This document shows positions 1 to 11,720 of a DNA stretch of 64,000 nt, one piece after another (the stretch's first letter is position 1; every line of letters starts with the position of its first letter). Source of the stretch: Glutinoglossum americanum (lineage: Eukaryota; Ascomycota; Geoglossomycetes; Geoglossales; Geoglossaceae); NCBI GenBank assembly GCA_020080175.1, contig JAGHQL010000016.1, forward strand, positions 62,001-126,000, given 5' to 3'. The notes beneath the pieces are model-generated. The model was not told where the DNA came from. It made no database searches and saw only the letters and a list, made by a program, of their open reading frames with translations. Made by a program: the position numbers and the translations under genes.

Positions 1-3000
1 ACACCACTGACGTTCGGCAAACGAAGAAAATCATTGATCTGACTGCAATGGCAAAGGGAGAGACGCGATTGGTAGACGCGCCTCCTCGAAAGACTTTACG
101 ATGGCCCCAGATGGACAGAGATGATACTAACGACAACACCGATTACCGGTTCTACTGGGACGACTGGACCGACAATGTGCCTGTCTGCCAGACAGTCGAT
201 GACATATTCTCACTTTGTAGCACCTTATTGAACATTTCGGGTGTCAAGATCGGCAGAGACGCTACCCTAATCTTCAAGCTAGCTCGTATTGGCAAGCACA
301 GCTTGGCTAACGACCGCTCCGAGCCAAATGTGACAAGATGGATAAACCTCTCCAAGCGACTCCTCGTGCCTTCGCTCAGTCTATCGAAGGAGAACCCTGG
401 GGTCGTCGGCGAGTTATTCGACCTGATCAAGACTTTCCCTACCCATACGCGATTCTCCATATATGCAGAGTGGTACTATGGTGCCACTTCTCGCCTACCA
501 GACATTAAATCGGCGTTTGACTTAGCCAGAATGGAGACATCACATGTATTAAAGCGGATCAGCAAGGTCAACGCTAGGTCTATGGCAAAAGCGCTTGCGA
601 AAGCAGCCTATGCTGCCCCTGGGATCGTCTTCATCGTAGCGCTTGGCCAAATCGAGTCTTATGACAATCTTGTGGAGGTTGTCGTTGAGTGCGGCCGTTA
701 TTTCACCCAGCTTGGCTACGATGTTTTGACCTGGTCGTTGCTAAGCTCTCTCGGCGGTAAGGGTCGCAACCGGGTTCAGGCGGACGGGCTTTTGACTAGC
801 AAGTGGCTTTCTGCATTGTCGCTCTTTGCTGGAAAGGTTTTCAAGCGGTACTCCATCATGAACCCAACGCCGATTCTCCAGTACGTTGTCAGTCAACTTG
901 AAAAGGGCAGTGCTGTGGATTTGATTGTCCTAAAAGAGATCACGAACTCCATGGCAGGCATCGTCATGTCTGACACCAACATAACCGAGGCACAGATCCA
1001 AGCACTCTCTGGCGGAGAAGTCCTCCGTCGACAAACTCTGCTCCAACTCTATGACAGACGGCATGAATCGCGGACCCACGCTCGACGGCTAATGAGGGCT
1101 CTTACTGAGCCGAGACTTATTGCGAAGCTACTGATTCTTATCGCCCAAGAACGACAGACTTGTCTTTTCAAGATTGCTGACCAAGATGCTCATCTAAAAC
1201 TTCTCGGAAACCTTTTTGACGAGATCCATCGAGTACTGGCCCAGTACCTTGATTTGCTGCGGAGTAATCTTTCTATTAAGGACTTTGATGCTGTTGTCCC
1301 GGACGTCGCTAGCCTTATTCTCGACTTCGGAATTGAGCCAGGAATCGCATTCTGGATATCTAGGCCAAGCATTGTCCACGAGATGAAGGAGCTTGACAAG
1401 GAGAGAGCAAAGGCTGAGGCTGAACAAAAGCAGCTGCAAAAGAGCTTGGAAAAGGCGAAAGCAATCGACGCTACCAAGGATAGTGATATTGAGATGACGG
1501 ATCAGCCTCAGGAAGAAAACAACACAGCTACTAAATCGACAGACGATACGGGGAGGCCCAAAAATGACCTGGAGGGCGACTCTGAAATGAAAGATCCAAC
1601 TGCTACGCCTGACGAGTCCACCCCTTCAGCGGCCGCTGTCGCGGTGACCAACGGGACCCAGGAACCATGGCACCCTGTCCTCAAATCCCTCATGTCAAAC
1701 ATACGGCCAGCCCTTCCTGAGGAGACATGGTCGATCTTGAGTCCCTCCTTCTACCTTACATTCTGGCAACTCTCTTTGTATGACGTCTCTGTGCCTACAA
1801 AGAGCTATGACGAGGAGACTACTCGCCTAAAGAATCGACTTATATTTCTGAGAAGTGATCATTCGGATTTGAGCCAAACGGGTATAGCGAAGAAAGAAAC
1901 GGCGCAAAAGCTGGCCTTGGAGACTCAGGACCGTTTACACGTAGAAATGCGAGAGCATATTCGCTCTTTTTCCGAAACTAAGAGTCGTCTACGCAAAGAA
2001 AAAGACCACTGGTTCGCAGGGCTTTGGGGGCGATGGGATGCTCTTGCTGATGCTATAATACAGCATTGTATCTTCCCCCGGGCTGTGCTTTCACCAAATG
2101 ACGCCGTGTATTGCTTCAAGTTCATCAAGCAGCTGCACATTCAAGGAACACTCAACTTTCGAACAATGGGTGTCATTGACCACATCTTTCGAGATAATAG
2201 GCTAGCGAATACGATATTCGTCTGCACTGCCCGAGAAGCGGAAAATCTTGGTCGGTTCCTAAACGAGTTGCTAAAAGAACTCAGTAGCTGGCATTCGGAT
2301 AAAACGCTGTACGAGAAGGAAGCGTTTGGCCCCAAGAAGGACCTCCCTGGGTTTGCTAAAAAGCTTGTTAGCGAGACCCAGGTCGGAGAGTTTCTCGAGT
2401 ACGAGGATTTTCGGAGAATCCTCTACAAGTGGCATAAAAATATTAACAATGCACTCAAGATGTGCCTCACAGGAGGGGAGTATATGCACATACAAAACGC
2501 CATAACCATCTTGAAGTCCACCCACCAGGTCTTCCCTATTGTCAACTGGAATGGGCGAGATATGTTGACGAGTGTAACTGAGCTTAGCAAGAAGGAGAAG
2601 AGAGAGGATCTGAAGCTTGCTGCAACTGCGGTACTTGTCATGCTCAAGAAGAGAGAGACACGCTGGGTCTTTCCTCAGGCATTCAACCTGGCAAGTGCTT
2701 TAGAGCTCTCGATTTCTCGATTTAGTACTGATGCTTTCCCAGATTGATCCTGCTCAGGGTACAGGCCGTGCCGGCTCAGCGAGGCCCATCACTCCACAGC
2801 CAGAGTCTGGAGCTGGGAAGACGTTCAACCCCGAAGCCTCTGATTTCAAGCCGAAACCGCAGAAGTGAGTGGCCGTACCTTTCGAGGGAAAGAATGGCAT
2901 GTCTGACGGCGATACAGTTTCAATGGTTCAACAACTACTCAGCCATCGGGAAAGATGGATGTTGAGGATGGCGAGATCGAGGATGTGAAGGCGAAAGACG

Positions 3001-5624
3001 CAGGGACCACTCTTCAGCCACCTGCAGTTGGGGCTTCGTCGGGACCACCCCCCTCCAAGGGTTCACCAAGACTGCAGTCTCCATCCCGTAACACTTCTGC
3101 TCCCCAACCAGCTTCAGATATTAGTGATCCGCAGACCTCAACTGCACCAGAGCTTGCGCCACCTCGATCTGAGAGCCGCCCGGCCACTCCAACCCCTCGC
3201 AAAGATGACCAGAGGCCCGCAACGGCTGCTCCCCCGCTTCACCATGGGATCCCTCCACGCCCCGAGCTGGGTAGGTCTACGTTGGCCGCTCCTACACCCG
3301 GCGCTCGAGCCCAACATTCTCTGCCGACTCGCCCCGATGTGCAGCCTCCGCGTGGACCTGACCGCAGAATACCCGATCGACCGGGAGAGCGTCGAAATGG
3401 CCGCGACCACCGATTCCCGGACCCCAACAGGCTCGACAGAACTGGCGATCTTTCTCGAGATCATTCCCAGGATCGGAGAGCACCGTCTCCGAGCCGCCGT
3501 GGCCCTTCTGAGCGCGGTCTTGAACGTCCTCCTGAAAGGTCCGCTGTTGGTGACCGAGATCGCCGGGAGGAAGGCTGGGGCGGTGAGAGCCAGCGCATAA
3601 ACCGCAATGGACCTGATGATCGCTTCTCCCGTCCTGCTGCCCACGATGACCGCCCAGTTTCAAGGAACGGGGACTGGGGCGACCGTGCACTCGTCGGATC
3701 TCGAGACAGACATAATGACCAGCAAAATGGAAGGAGGACTCCTGAACTACAAGGTCGCTCATCCAGAGACTCTTCCATGGCTCCCCCGAGGTCCACCATT
3801 CCTCAGCATCCAGACCGGACCGCCTTGATCAAAGGCGACCTCGACCGCCGCCCTGAACATGGTTCTGGGAGACCCGAACGGGATGATAGGCTCACTCGAA
3901 ACCCTCGACCTCAATCACCGAGAAGATTTGAAGACCGCCGCGAGAGAGATTCTAGCAGTCGCTCCGATACACGTTCCGACATACGTCCCGAGACACGTCC
4001 CGACACACGCCCCGATACTCGCCCCGACGCTCGTGTTGATAATCGCCCCGACAACTGGGTTGACAATCGTCCTGAGAATCGGCGGGATGAACGAACTCTA
4101 ATGAGTGAACGCAAGGTTTCAGCAGATCTTGGAAACGTAGGCCGCGGCCGCATTGACGAATCCAATCCACCTACCGGACCGCGCGGGGATAGACCGGCCC
4201 GGCCTCCTACGTCTGATCACCCACATCATTCATTTGATAGACCTCGTGACATATTTGTGCCAAACCCTCCACCTCCACGCTCTTCCGACCCGGATCACGG
4301 ACGACTGAACCAAGATTCTAAAACTCCCATCCGCCAACAGGATCTCAACTATGGGCGTCTCAACTCAGCATCAGAAATACCGTTGGGCCCGCGAAGAAAC
4401 CCTGGTGGCCGTGGCGGCCGAGCTGGAAACACCACACAAGCTCATATCAACACAAGGCAGACCGAGTCTGGTCAGCAAGGCACCCTGCCTTCGCCGTCAT
4501 TAGCTGACAGCAGACATCCCCCCACTGGACCGTCGTTTGGGCGAGGGCTCAACCGCTCGCAATCTGAGCATCCTGCATCGGCTCCTTCTTCAGCCCCACA
4601 GACTCCCGCAACCGAGTCAATGCCGAGTGACACGACGGGTGTCCATCCAGATCGCTTGAAGGGGTGGGACGCGACCGCCGCGGCGTCTGGTGTTCACCCA
4701 GATCGACTCAAAGGATGGGGCCGCACGCCGGACGCGCCGCCCTTTTCTAGGCCTATGCCTCTGAAGACTGACCTCGCGGTCACTGCGCAGAACGTACCCG
4801 CACAATCTCCAGTCTCTGCAGTGCCGCCGTCCGGGCCGAGGGGTCCGAATCTCCCTACGATGACTCAAGCGGTGTCTTCCCCGACATCTCGAAACCCTCC
4901 CACCGGGCCATCATCTGCTGGCGAAAGATCGAGGGGCGACAAGCGTTTCGCGCAGCTCCAAAACGTCTTGCAGCAGAGTGGATCACAAGTCAATGAGAGA
5001 AACGAACGCGGCACCAGTATCCGCGGCCGTGCGACTAGATCCAGCGGAATGGCCGGTCCTCCGTCTGGGCCATCTCCAACCAACGGGAGGCCAGATCTCT
5101 TCCAAGGACAGACTAAGGGTCCCTCAAGTGGCGATGATGATCAGTCCTCCAATCGTGGTGGCAGGAGCCGGGAAAGTGGCAAGGACGGCGAACCTCTACG
5201 ACGATCAGGGCGACATAGGACTTCTCGTTCGCATAGCAGGGAACACGAATCCACTAGACGTGAGGATGACCGCCCGCCGAGACGCGATGACCACCGCGAA
5301 CGTGATCGTCGAGGCGGGGCCAGAGACGAGAGGGGTAGTCGGCACTCGAGAGACGAGGGGAGGGATAGAGAGAGAAGAGATGAAGGGAGAGAGAAGGAGC
5401 GGAGAGATGGTAGAGACGGTCGTGAGCCAAGGGAGATTAGAGAGGCTAGAGATGATGTCGACAGGAGGGATGCCGGGGACAATAGGAGGTGGGGCGGTAT
5501 GGATGATCGGGAGCGGGATTCTAGGAAAGACGGTGGCAGCGGTAGGAAGAGGGGCAGAGGCGGGGATGACGTTATTGTGGACAGGGGACATAACGATAAC
5601 AAGCGGGCGAGAAGAGGCCTTTGA
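1..5624 (+). CDS. THO2: THO complex subunit 2 (3' part; 5' end outside window)
   Basis: Large scaffold subunit of the nuclear THO complex, which couples transcription to mRNP assembly and export (TREX). Proposed exons: <3..2690, 2758..2864, 2918..5624, about 1,834 residues. The frame is open to the left edge, so the Met codon at 48 is internal. Recognised by extended similarity to human THOC2: FSIYAEWYYG, SYDNLVEVVVECGRYFTQL, YDVLTWSLLSSL, LKEITNSMAGI, FYLTFWQLSLYDVSVP, CIFPRAVLSPNDAVYCFKF and RWHSD-like WHSDKTLYEKE, in the family order. A lysine/glutamate-rich, acidic linker lies near 1390-1610. The C-terminal tail from about 2955 is disordered and rich in Arg, Asp, Pro and Ser, typical of fungal Tho2. 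Intron 2691..2757 needs a GC donor (GCAAGT) with a CTGAT branch point; intron 2865..2917 is GT-AG with CTGAC. Both keep frame, giving AFNL-GTGR and PQN-FNGS joins. The family call is firm; the exact tail boundaries are inferred. Confidence 0.93.
3963..4090 (+). repeat. Degenerate tandem repeat coding RPDT/RPDN units in the THO2 tail
   Basis: About ten imperfect 12-nt units of the form cgNcccgaNacN code for Arg-Ser/Pro-Asp-Thr/Asn repeats (RSDI, RPET, RPDT, RPDT, RPDA, RVDN, RPDN, WVDN, RPEN). They stay in the THO2 frame, so this is a coding minisatellite. Unit number probably varies between strains; that is inference. Confidence 0.7.
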
Positions 5625-5922
5625 CCTCGTCAAGCAGGAGATGAGGATCGGGTGTGCCACCAGAAGAGAGGTCTTTGAAGTGGAGCTGTTGTTTTATTTA
5701 TTTATTTTTTTTTCCTAGATACAGATGACTCTGTCTACGGGATATGCGCTGGTCCTTCTTCCTCTTGATGCTCATTCGCAGAGGGATAGAGGGACAGAGG
5801 GTGGCGATGTTCTATTTTCCTCTTCGCCATTGCCATTGAGAGGCGTTGGAGGGTGCAATGCATACCAGAGCTATTTGTTGTACACTGCTTTGGCGGAATA
5901 AAGAAAGAAAATAATAATGTGA

Positions 5923-5945
5923 CTCTCTCTCTCTCTCTCTCTCTC
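5923..5945. repeat. CT dinucleotide microsatellite
   Basis: Uninterrupted CT repeat of about 11 units in the THO2 3' flank, read directly from the sequence. Confidence 0.85.
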
Positions 5946-6013
5946 CTCTCTGCAGAATTTTTTTTTCTTCACCGCGCACCATTTGTATTACTGCCTCTGC
6001 CTCATCGTTAGGA

Positions 6014-6016
6014 TAC

Positions 6017-6049
<33 letters not shown>

Positions 6050-6172
6050 TATATTGCCGGAGATATCCCGCGGATTCCAGATTTCCAATTTCTCTCGTGA
6101 TGACCGGTATGTACAAGGAACGTATATGTATATGTATATATATGTGTATATATATATATACATATATACGTA
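6014..6172. repeat. Two TA-rich microsatellites with a unique spacer
   Basis: TA repeats with CA and TG interruptions at 6014-6054 and again at 6121-6172, separated by about 65 nt of unique sequence. Read directly; no function assigned. Confidence 0.8.
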
Positions 6173-8216
6173 CATAGATGGATAGGACCAAGGCCGTTGA
6201 CAGGATATTAATGGAATCCCCGCAAGGCAAAGTTGTGTGCGCGGAGGGGGCACAAGGAGGGAGAGTGTAGGCGAGGGCGCAGGGGAAGAAAAACGCCCAT
6301 CGGGATTGGGGAAACCCGATGCAAAAGAACGGAAGCACCCTTGACCATGCGGGAAGCAGGCTGTGAAACGATATTTTTTTTCTACTTTTTTCGCTGTACC
6401 TCCGTCTACCCCGAACGATCATCCAGCCTTATTACCCCCCCCCCCCCCTTCCATCCGCAGTCCGGATCTAATCTCTCTCTCTCTTGGAAACGTTTTGAGC
6501 GCCGGGTGGCTTTGGGGGGGGTTTTTTGAAACGCACGGCCTCTCTTTCTCTCAAAAAAAGAAGCTCGAATCGCGACTTTGGGTCTCGCGGGATCTTGGAT
6601 GATTCTTTTGCTTTTTTTTTTACTTTTTTTCTTTTGGAGCTCGCGCTGGGACTGGATCCCGAGGGTTGTGGTAGCGGGAGGACGGGAGGGTGGGCCCGCT
6701 AATGAAGGGGGGGTTGGAATTGGTTGCGCGCGCTCTCTCTAGGGAACCGTGCCCTCGCACCGTGGACGTAGTACCGTAGCATCGTGCAAGCAACCACGTA
6801 GCACGCCACGCACGCCTCCTCTTGTCCTGCAACGAGAAAACTCCCCCAAACCAAAAAGACGGGCCCGCTGGCTCTCTCGTCAGCCCGACCCTGGGATTGG
6901 CTGAAGCAGCCCTCCTCCTCCCTCCCCGTTCCCGCAAACCCAAACAACCACTATCGCTTACTCTAAATGCAGGCTCTCGCTTCGGTTCAGGCAATGCATC
7001 GGACAAGGGCACACGGCCGCGCTCTCTCTCATTTGCCTATACGAAACGGCAGAAAGGGGAGAGTGCGCCACGCGTGGGGATGTTTATTTTATTTTATTTT
7101 ATTATTATTTATTTTTATTTTTTTTTAAAATGGGCTGTCGAAGAGACGCGGCACCCCCCCTCCTCTCCCACGAGCCCCGTCCTGGAATTGAACCCGTTTC
7201 GCTTTGTTTTTTTGGTGTTTTTTTTTGGGGGGGGGTTGAGGGTTTCAGGCTGGTGGGTAAGAGGGTGGCTAGAGGGCGCGAAGAGAGAGAGAGAGAGAGG
7301 GAAGCCGGACGGAACGCCGGACAACGGATAACGGGGGCGGTGCGGTGCTGGGCTTTGCTGCGGGCGGTGAGAATCGATCGCGCGCGGGCTTTGTCTTGTA
7401 GAAATACGGAGGAACCTCCCGCTCCCCCCAGAAAAGAGAGAGAGGCTGGGGCTTGAGCGCTTCGTACATACCATCACCACCACCATCGTCGTCGTCGTCG
7501 TCGCCGTCTCTCTCTTTCCCTCCTATAGCCCACGCACGCACGCACGCCTCTCTCTACCCCCCCTACAACAACCTGCGCTCCCAGGGAAGAGCGAGAGAGA
7601 CCCGCTTAATGTGCATGTATGTACGCCAAGCATAGCTGCATCGCCCTTGATACAGTACAGTACATCGCCCCCCCTCGCGATCACGGGTCCCCTCGCCCCC
7701 TCCCAATCTCTCGCCCCCCCAGGGTTGGAAGATTAGAGCGAGAGAGCAGGACAGGGCCTGAGAAGCGTCGCACGGAAAAAAAAAAATATCTCTTCCTCTC
7801 TTCCCTTTTCAAAAAAAAAAAAAAAACATCCCCACGAAACGACCGAACCGATCGATCGCCTCCACCACACCGTCGCGGGTTTTTTTATTTTTTTTTTTTA
7901 ATCTTTTTTAAAAAAAAAAATTAATAAAACCCTCCCCCCCGGAAAGAACCCTTTGGTCCGGGAAACTTCGTCTCCCTCCCTCCTCCACGCGAGGCTTCTT
8001 TTTCCCTTTTTTTTTTTTTTTTTTTCTTTCTTCCCCAACTTTCTTGTGCGTTTTTCTTTCCTTTGGCTCGAAGGGGGGGGGTTTTTTTTGGCTTGGCCCC
8101 TTGGGTTTTCTCTCTCGCGTCCAAATCGGGAGGTTGAAGAGAGAAAAGAAAAAAAAAAAAAAAACCTATTTTTCGCAACAAACGACGGCGGCGGCGCACA
8201 CGGCTCTTTTCGTTCG

Positions 8217-8241
8217 CTCCCTCCCTCCCTCCCTCCCTCCC
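8217..8241. repeat. CCCT tetranucleotide repeat near a start codon
   Basis: About six CCCT units followed by the leader of the next gene, whose ATG is at 8305. Such pyrimidine tracts are frequent in fungal promoters, so it may be a core promoter element; this is inference from position. Confidence 0.6.
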
Positions 8242-8304
8242 AAGGTCACGGACGATAGCTCTTGGGGCGGGTATCCCTCTGTTAATATATCTTCATCTTT
8301 CGCC

Positions 8305-10134
8305 ATGAAGAGGAAGTTCTCGCTGAGTAGGATCAAGCCGATTGTCAGTGTTCCCCCCACCCCCGTATCCAACCGTTCCTCTTCCTTTCGTGCTGTGGTT
8401 TTACCCGGACCTGCTCCACACCACACCCTTAAGGCCGGATCGTCGCACCTGTGGCGTCCCGAATGTCCTCGTCGCCGTTTGTTTCGTCGCCTCGCGACTA
8501 CCTCTCTCGGGTGTTGTCTGGTGATGTTCACTGATATTTTCCTACAGAAGGTTCCCGAGCCAGGCTCCCTCAAGCCCGTGTCCATCAACACTCCACAGCC
8601 CAGCCCGGGATCGTCGTCGCTGTATGTCCCTCCTTCGCCGCTTCTGGGTCGCCCGCCTCCCCTCTCCCCGGAGACGGAGAAAGAATTACGGGAAGCATGC
8701 GCGGAAATATTGAAAAACTTCAAGCCGTCGGGTTACGAGTTTATGTTCCAGCCGCAGCCTGCACCGCGGCGCGTCTGTATTCGAGCGCCGATCCACAAGC
8801 CAGCCGACAAGGAGAAGCCTGGGCCGGAACCACAAACCCCACTCGTTAAGAAGCGGCCATCAGGCATCTTCCCGATGTTCAGGAGAGGTAGCACGGCGTC
8901 GGAGGCCGTGGGGGTCTCGCAAGGTCCGGCGTATCAGCACGTACCGTCGAACGCGGCAACGAGTTTTGCAAAGACCACGACGGTGAGAAAACCGAGCGTC
9001 AGCGGGAGACGGGCGTCGAGTGATCAGTCAAACGACGCGAGGACTCTCGCTCGTGCAAACTCCAACGTTGCACGGCAGGTGGGCCGCAACACGTCGAGAG
9101 CCCGCCCCAGGACCGCCTCCGGGGCGCTCGACTCGAACAGCAACTCTTCTTCCACAACCCGCAGCACCACCACTTGGGACCGCACGGATGCGTCAAGATC
9201 CACCTCGGCCACCACGGTAGGCTCGCATAGCCACTCGCCCACGGAGGAATACGCATCGCCACCGGAAGGCAAACACAGCGTCTCCGACAACTCTGGCGCG
9301 GACGCCGCGGCGGCCGTCTGGATGGCTCGAGAGCTGTCGAAACGCCGGTCGGAGACCGAGAGACCGCCGTCTCGCTCCAGCCGCGTCCTGAACTACCTTC
9401 GACCCCGCCCCTCCATGGAATCCATCCGTGGCTTGCAGGTGGAGGATCCGTCCCCGGGGATCACTTGGTGGACCGGGAACGCGGCGCCCAAGAGCCCAGA
9501 ACCGCGAACGTCAAATCCTCCAGAGTCCGTAGACCTCAACCGTGCCCTGCCACCGCTACCGAGTCTGTCGACGTGGAATTCCAACACGACCGCACAGAGC
9601 CACACTCCACCCTCCCTCGGACCAGGAGGAAAAGGAGGAAAGGGAGTCCACATTGCACAGCTGATGCGCGGTTCGTCGAGCGTCAAGAAGCCATCCGTGA
9701 CGGTCGTCGATCAGATGGGCGTAGAGCGAGTCATTTCCAGATCTGAAGAGAAACAGCGGGAGAAGGATCTCCGCCGCTTGGTCGAGGAGAAGATGAAGGG
9801 CGGCTCCATCGTCTCCCCCGCCGTCAGCCCCAAATTGGTGAAGGCCAGACAGAAGAGCGCCAAGGCCGAAGAGCAGCAACGGAGAAAAGAGGATGCCACC
9901 CGATTAAGGCCACGACCTGCGACGGCGTCGGGGATATACCCGATAGAGAAGCAACCCGAGGCTGACGGCGGGTCCAGAGAGAAGAAGATGAACGGTCTCA
10001 GACGACAGCTGAGTAAGCTAAGCTTGGGCGGGATGTTTGTCGGTCGTCAGCGGAATGCGGGTCGGAATGCCTACGGGAAGATGATCGAGGAGGAATCGAT
10101 GAGGTATAATGAGAAGGCGGCGATTCGGGTTTAA
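8305..10134 (+). CDS. Unrecognised disordered basic protein
   Basis: I do not recognise a family. The start is taken at ATG 8305 (MKRKFSLSRIKPI), because the upstream frame runs through homopolymer sequence. A probable intron 8344..8547 (204 nt, GTCAGT donor, CACTGAT branch point, CTACAG acceptor) would join KPI to KVPEPGSLKPV and give 541 residues. The intron is a multiple of three and has no stop, so the unspliced frame is also open and a 609-residue form is possible. The protein is rich in Ser, Arg, Pro and Thr and mostly disordered. A short helical motif is visible at PETEKELREACAEILKNF, and a charged helix follows later (EEKQREKDLRRLVEEKMK). No signal peptide, membrane span or catalytic motif is seen. 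Its length, coding bias and clean stop argue that it is a real gene. Confidence 0.65.
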   Translation: MKRKFSLSRIKPIVSVPPTPVSNRSSSFRAVVLPGPAPHHTLKAGSSHLWRPECPRRRLFRRLATTSLGCCLVMFTDIFLQKVPEPGSLKPVSINTPQPSPGSSSLYVPPSPLLGRPPPLSPETEKELREACAEILKNFKPSGYEFMFQPQPAPRRVCIRAPIHKPADKEKPGPEPQTPLVKKRPSGIFPMFRRGSTASEAVGVSQGPAYQHVPSNAATSFAKTTTVRKPSVSGRRASSDQSNDARTLARANSNVARQVGRNTSRARPRTASGALDSNSNSSSTTRSTTTWDRTDASRSTSATTVGSHSHSPTEEYASPPEGKHSVSDNSGADAAAAVWMARELSKRRSETERPPSRSSRVLNYLRPRPSMESIRGLQVEDPSPGITWWTGNAAPKSPEPRTSNPPESVDLNRALPPLPSLSTWNSNTTAQSHTPPSLGPGGKGGKGVHIAQLMRGSSSVKKPSVTVVDQMGVERVISRSEEKQREKDLRRLVEEKMKGGSIVSPAVSPKLVKARQKSAKAEEQQRRKEDATRLRPRPATASGIYPIEKQPEADGGSREKKMNGLRRQLSKLSLGGMFVGRQRNAGRNAYGKMIEEESMRYNEKAAIRV

Positions 10135-11720
10135 TACCACAACAGATTTGCTTCTCTCCCTGCATCCACGGGCTAGCGAATCATGGCTAGCATACTTGGT
10201 TATTTCTATATTTCCGCACGGTATTTTTTTTTATTTTTTTTATTTTTTTATTTGGCTCCTACGAGACGGGAACGCACGATTCACCGCCCAGCTCTTCTAG
10301 CTGCCTTATAGCTTTGTTTCTCGCCTTCCCTTGGCTCTACTGGAGGTTGTGGGTGCTAGAAAGGTCTTTTTTTTTTTTTTCACCCGACCACTCGGGATAA
10401 GATATTCATGACTTTTCTTGTTTCTGTTTTTTTTTTTTTTGCTTCCCAAAGGGGGGGGGGGGGGAAAGTTAAAGATTATAACATTAATGACTAATGTTCT
10501 CCTACTCTTTCAATCAATCAACCTGTTAATTTTCCCGGCCCCTATTCGTTTCTTGAACATGCTCTTCGGATCTCCCTCTGGCGGTTACAAATTAAAGAGT
10601 AGTGCTTGCTTATTGGGTTTCCTTTTCTTTTTTTTCTATCATATCTTATCGAGGGCTCTCTTACCATTCTCCATCCCCTCATTACATATGTACCGAAACG
10701 TCTATAGCCACAGGTAGTCCCTCCCTCCAGGTTTAAGGCCGAGCGTGGCCTCTGATGGGGAAATGGGACACAGAAATCCAAATCACGAAACTGTTCGTTC
10801 CTGCCGAGTTGTTTCAACCGGTGGTAGTGGTGGCACCGCCTTTCTCCCATATCTTGAGCCCGAATTGGTCATGTTCTATCGTTCACTCTGTACGACGAGT
10901 TGGTTGTACAGGAAAAGAGGAGGTTGGAGAGTCCCAAAGAGAAGTGGACCCTCTCAGCGAATGGCGTTGAGCACTAAGTATTCGCCCCATACCCTGGACC
11001 TTCCAAAGGAGGCGTGAAAAAGACCAGCGGATCACCCTCCATCAAACGAAATTCAGGACCCGTCATCAGGTCTCATTTGGCCTCGCACCCACGTGCAAAT
11101 TCACAATCGGACGGGTACCTACTTTGTTGGTGCTCAGCGGGGCGAATTCCCCCAATCCCATCCCAGACAATCTACGTAACTAGGGCCCATGAAAAAAAGT
11201 TCACCCCCCACACGTGCCCGGGCACATATTCGCAATGCAGGATCACCGCGTTGCACGGCATAGCTGGACAGCCAAGAGCATAAAAAAGTTTCTTGATCGC
11301 TGATGAAGGCGGAATCATCCGTTTGGGTTTTTCCCCGCACTTTTTTTTTTCGTCGTCGATGGTGCAATTGGCGTGGTGGAACGCCAGGGAAGGACGATTG
11401 AGTGGGTTTTTTTTCTTTCTTTCCTCATGGTCCCCGTCGCCACGTAGAAAAAAGCAATTTCGAATGGAAAAACCGCCCCGCTCAAGGGAAGCACCCTGAC
11501 GCGCTAGAAAAAGTACCGCTAACTTAAACTGTGCGGGCAAAGCCGAACCCTCTCTTTCTCTTCCCTTACAACTGACCGCCAACTTTTTCTTCCTCCACAT
11601 CCGCACACTAAAACAGATCTCAATAACCAGAAACCCTTACACCGTGCAGCGCTTTTTTTTTCACCGTGTGTTCCTCAAGGGGAAGCAGTGAAAAAAACAA
11701 GCACGGGAATAGTTGCGCTT
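10135..11720. other. 1.6 kb gap: 3' flank of previous gene and CPA1 promoter/leader
   Basis: No gene supported. It holds T runs (10230-10250, 10367-10380, 10427-10440), a G run at about 10451-10464 and otherwise mixed sequence. The right part must hold the CPA1 promoter and the transcript start upstream of the uORF at 11721. I saw no TGACTCA-type site of the amino-acid control regulator, though degenerate sites cannot be excluded by eye. Confidence 0.5.

Larger units (their letters stand above)
5625..8304. other. 2.7 kb non-coding gap: THO2 3' flank and promoter side of next gene
   Basis: No convincing gene. The stretch is dominated by simple sequence: CT repeat (5923-5945), TA/CA repeats (6014-6054 and 6121-6172), a C run near 6436-6449, CGT triplets (7486-7504), several T and A runs of 10-20 nt (7790-8165) and a CCCT repeat (8217-8241) about 65 nt before the next start codon. 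The pyrimidine-rich tract next to the start is the kind often seen in fungal promoters. Open frames here arise from the low complexity. Confidence 0.6.

Noticed and set aside
3028-5718. Several frames of 100-250 codons overlapping the THO2 tail on both strands
   Set aside because: Shadows of the Arg/Asp/Pro-rich repeat-like coding sequence.
5923-6172. Microsatellite frames translated as ISIYIYIY-type peptides
   Set aside because: Simple-sequence translation, not genes.
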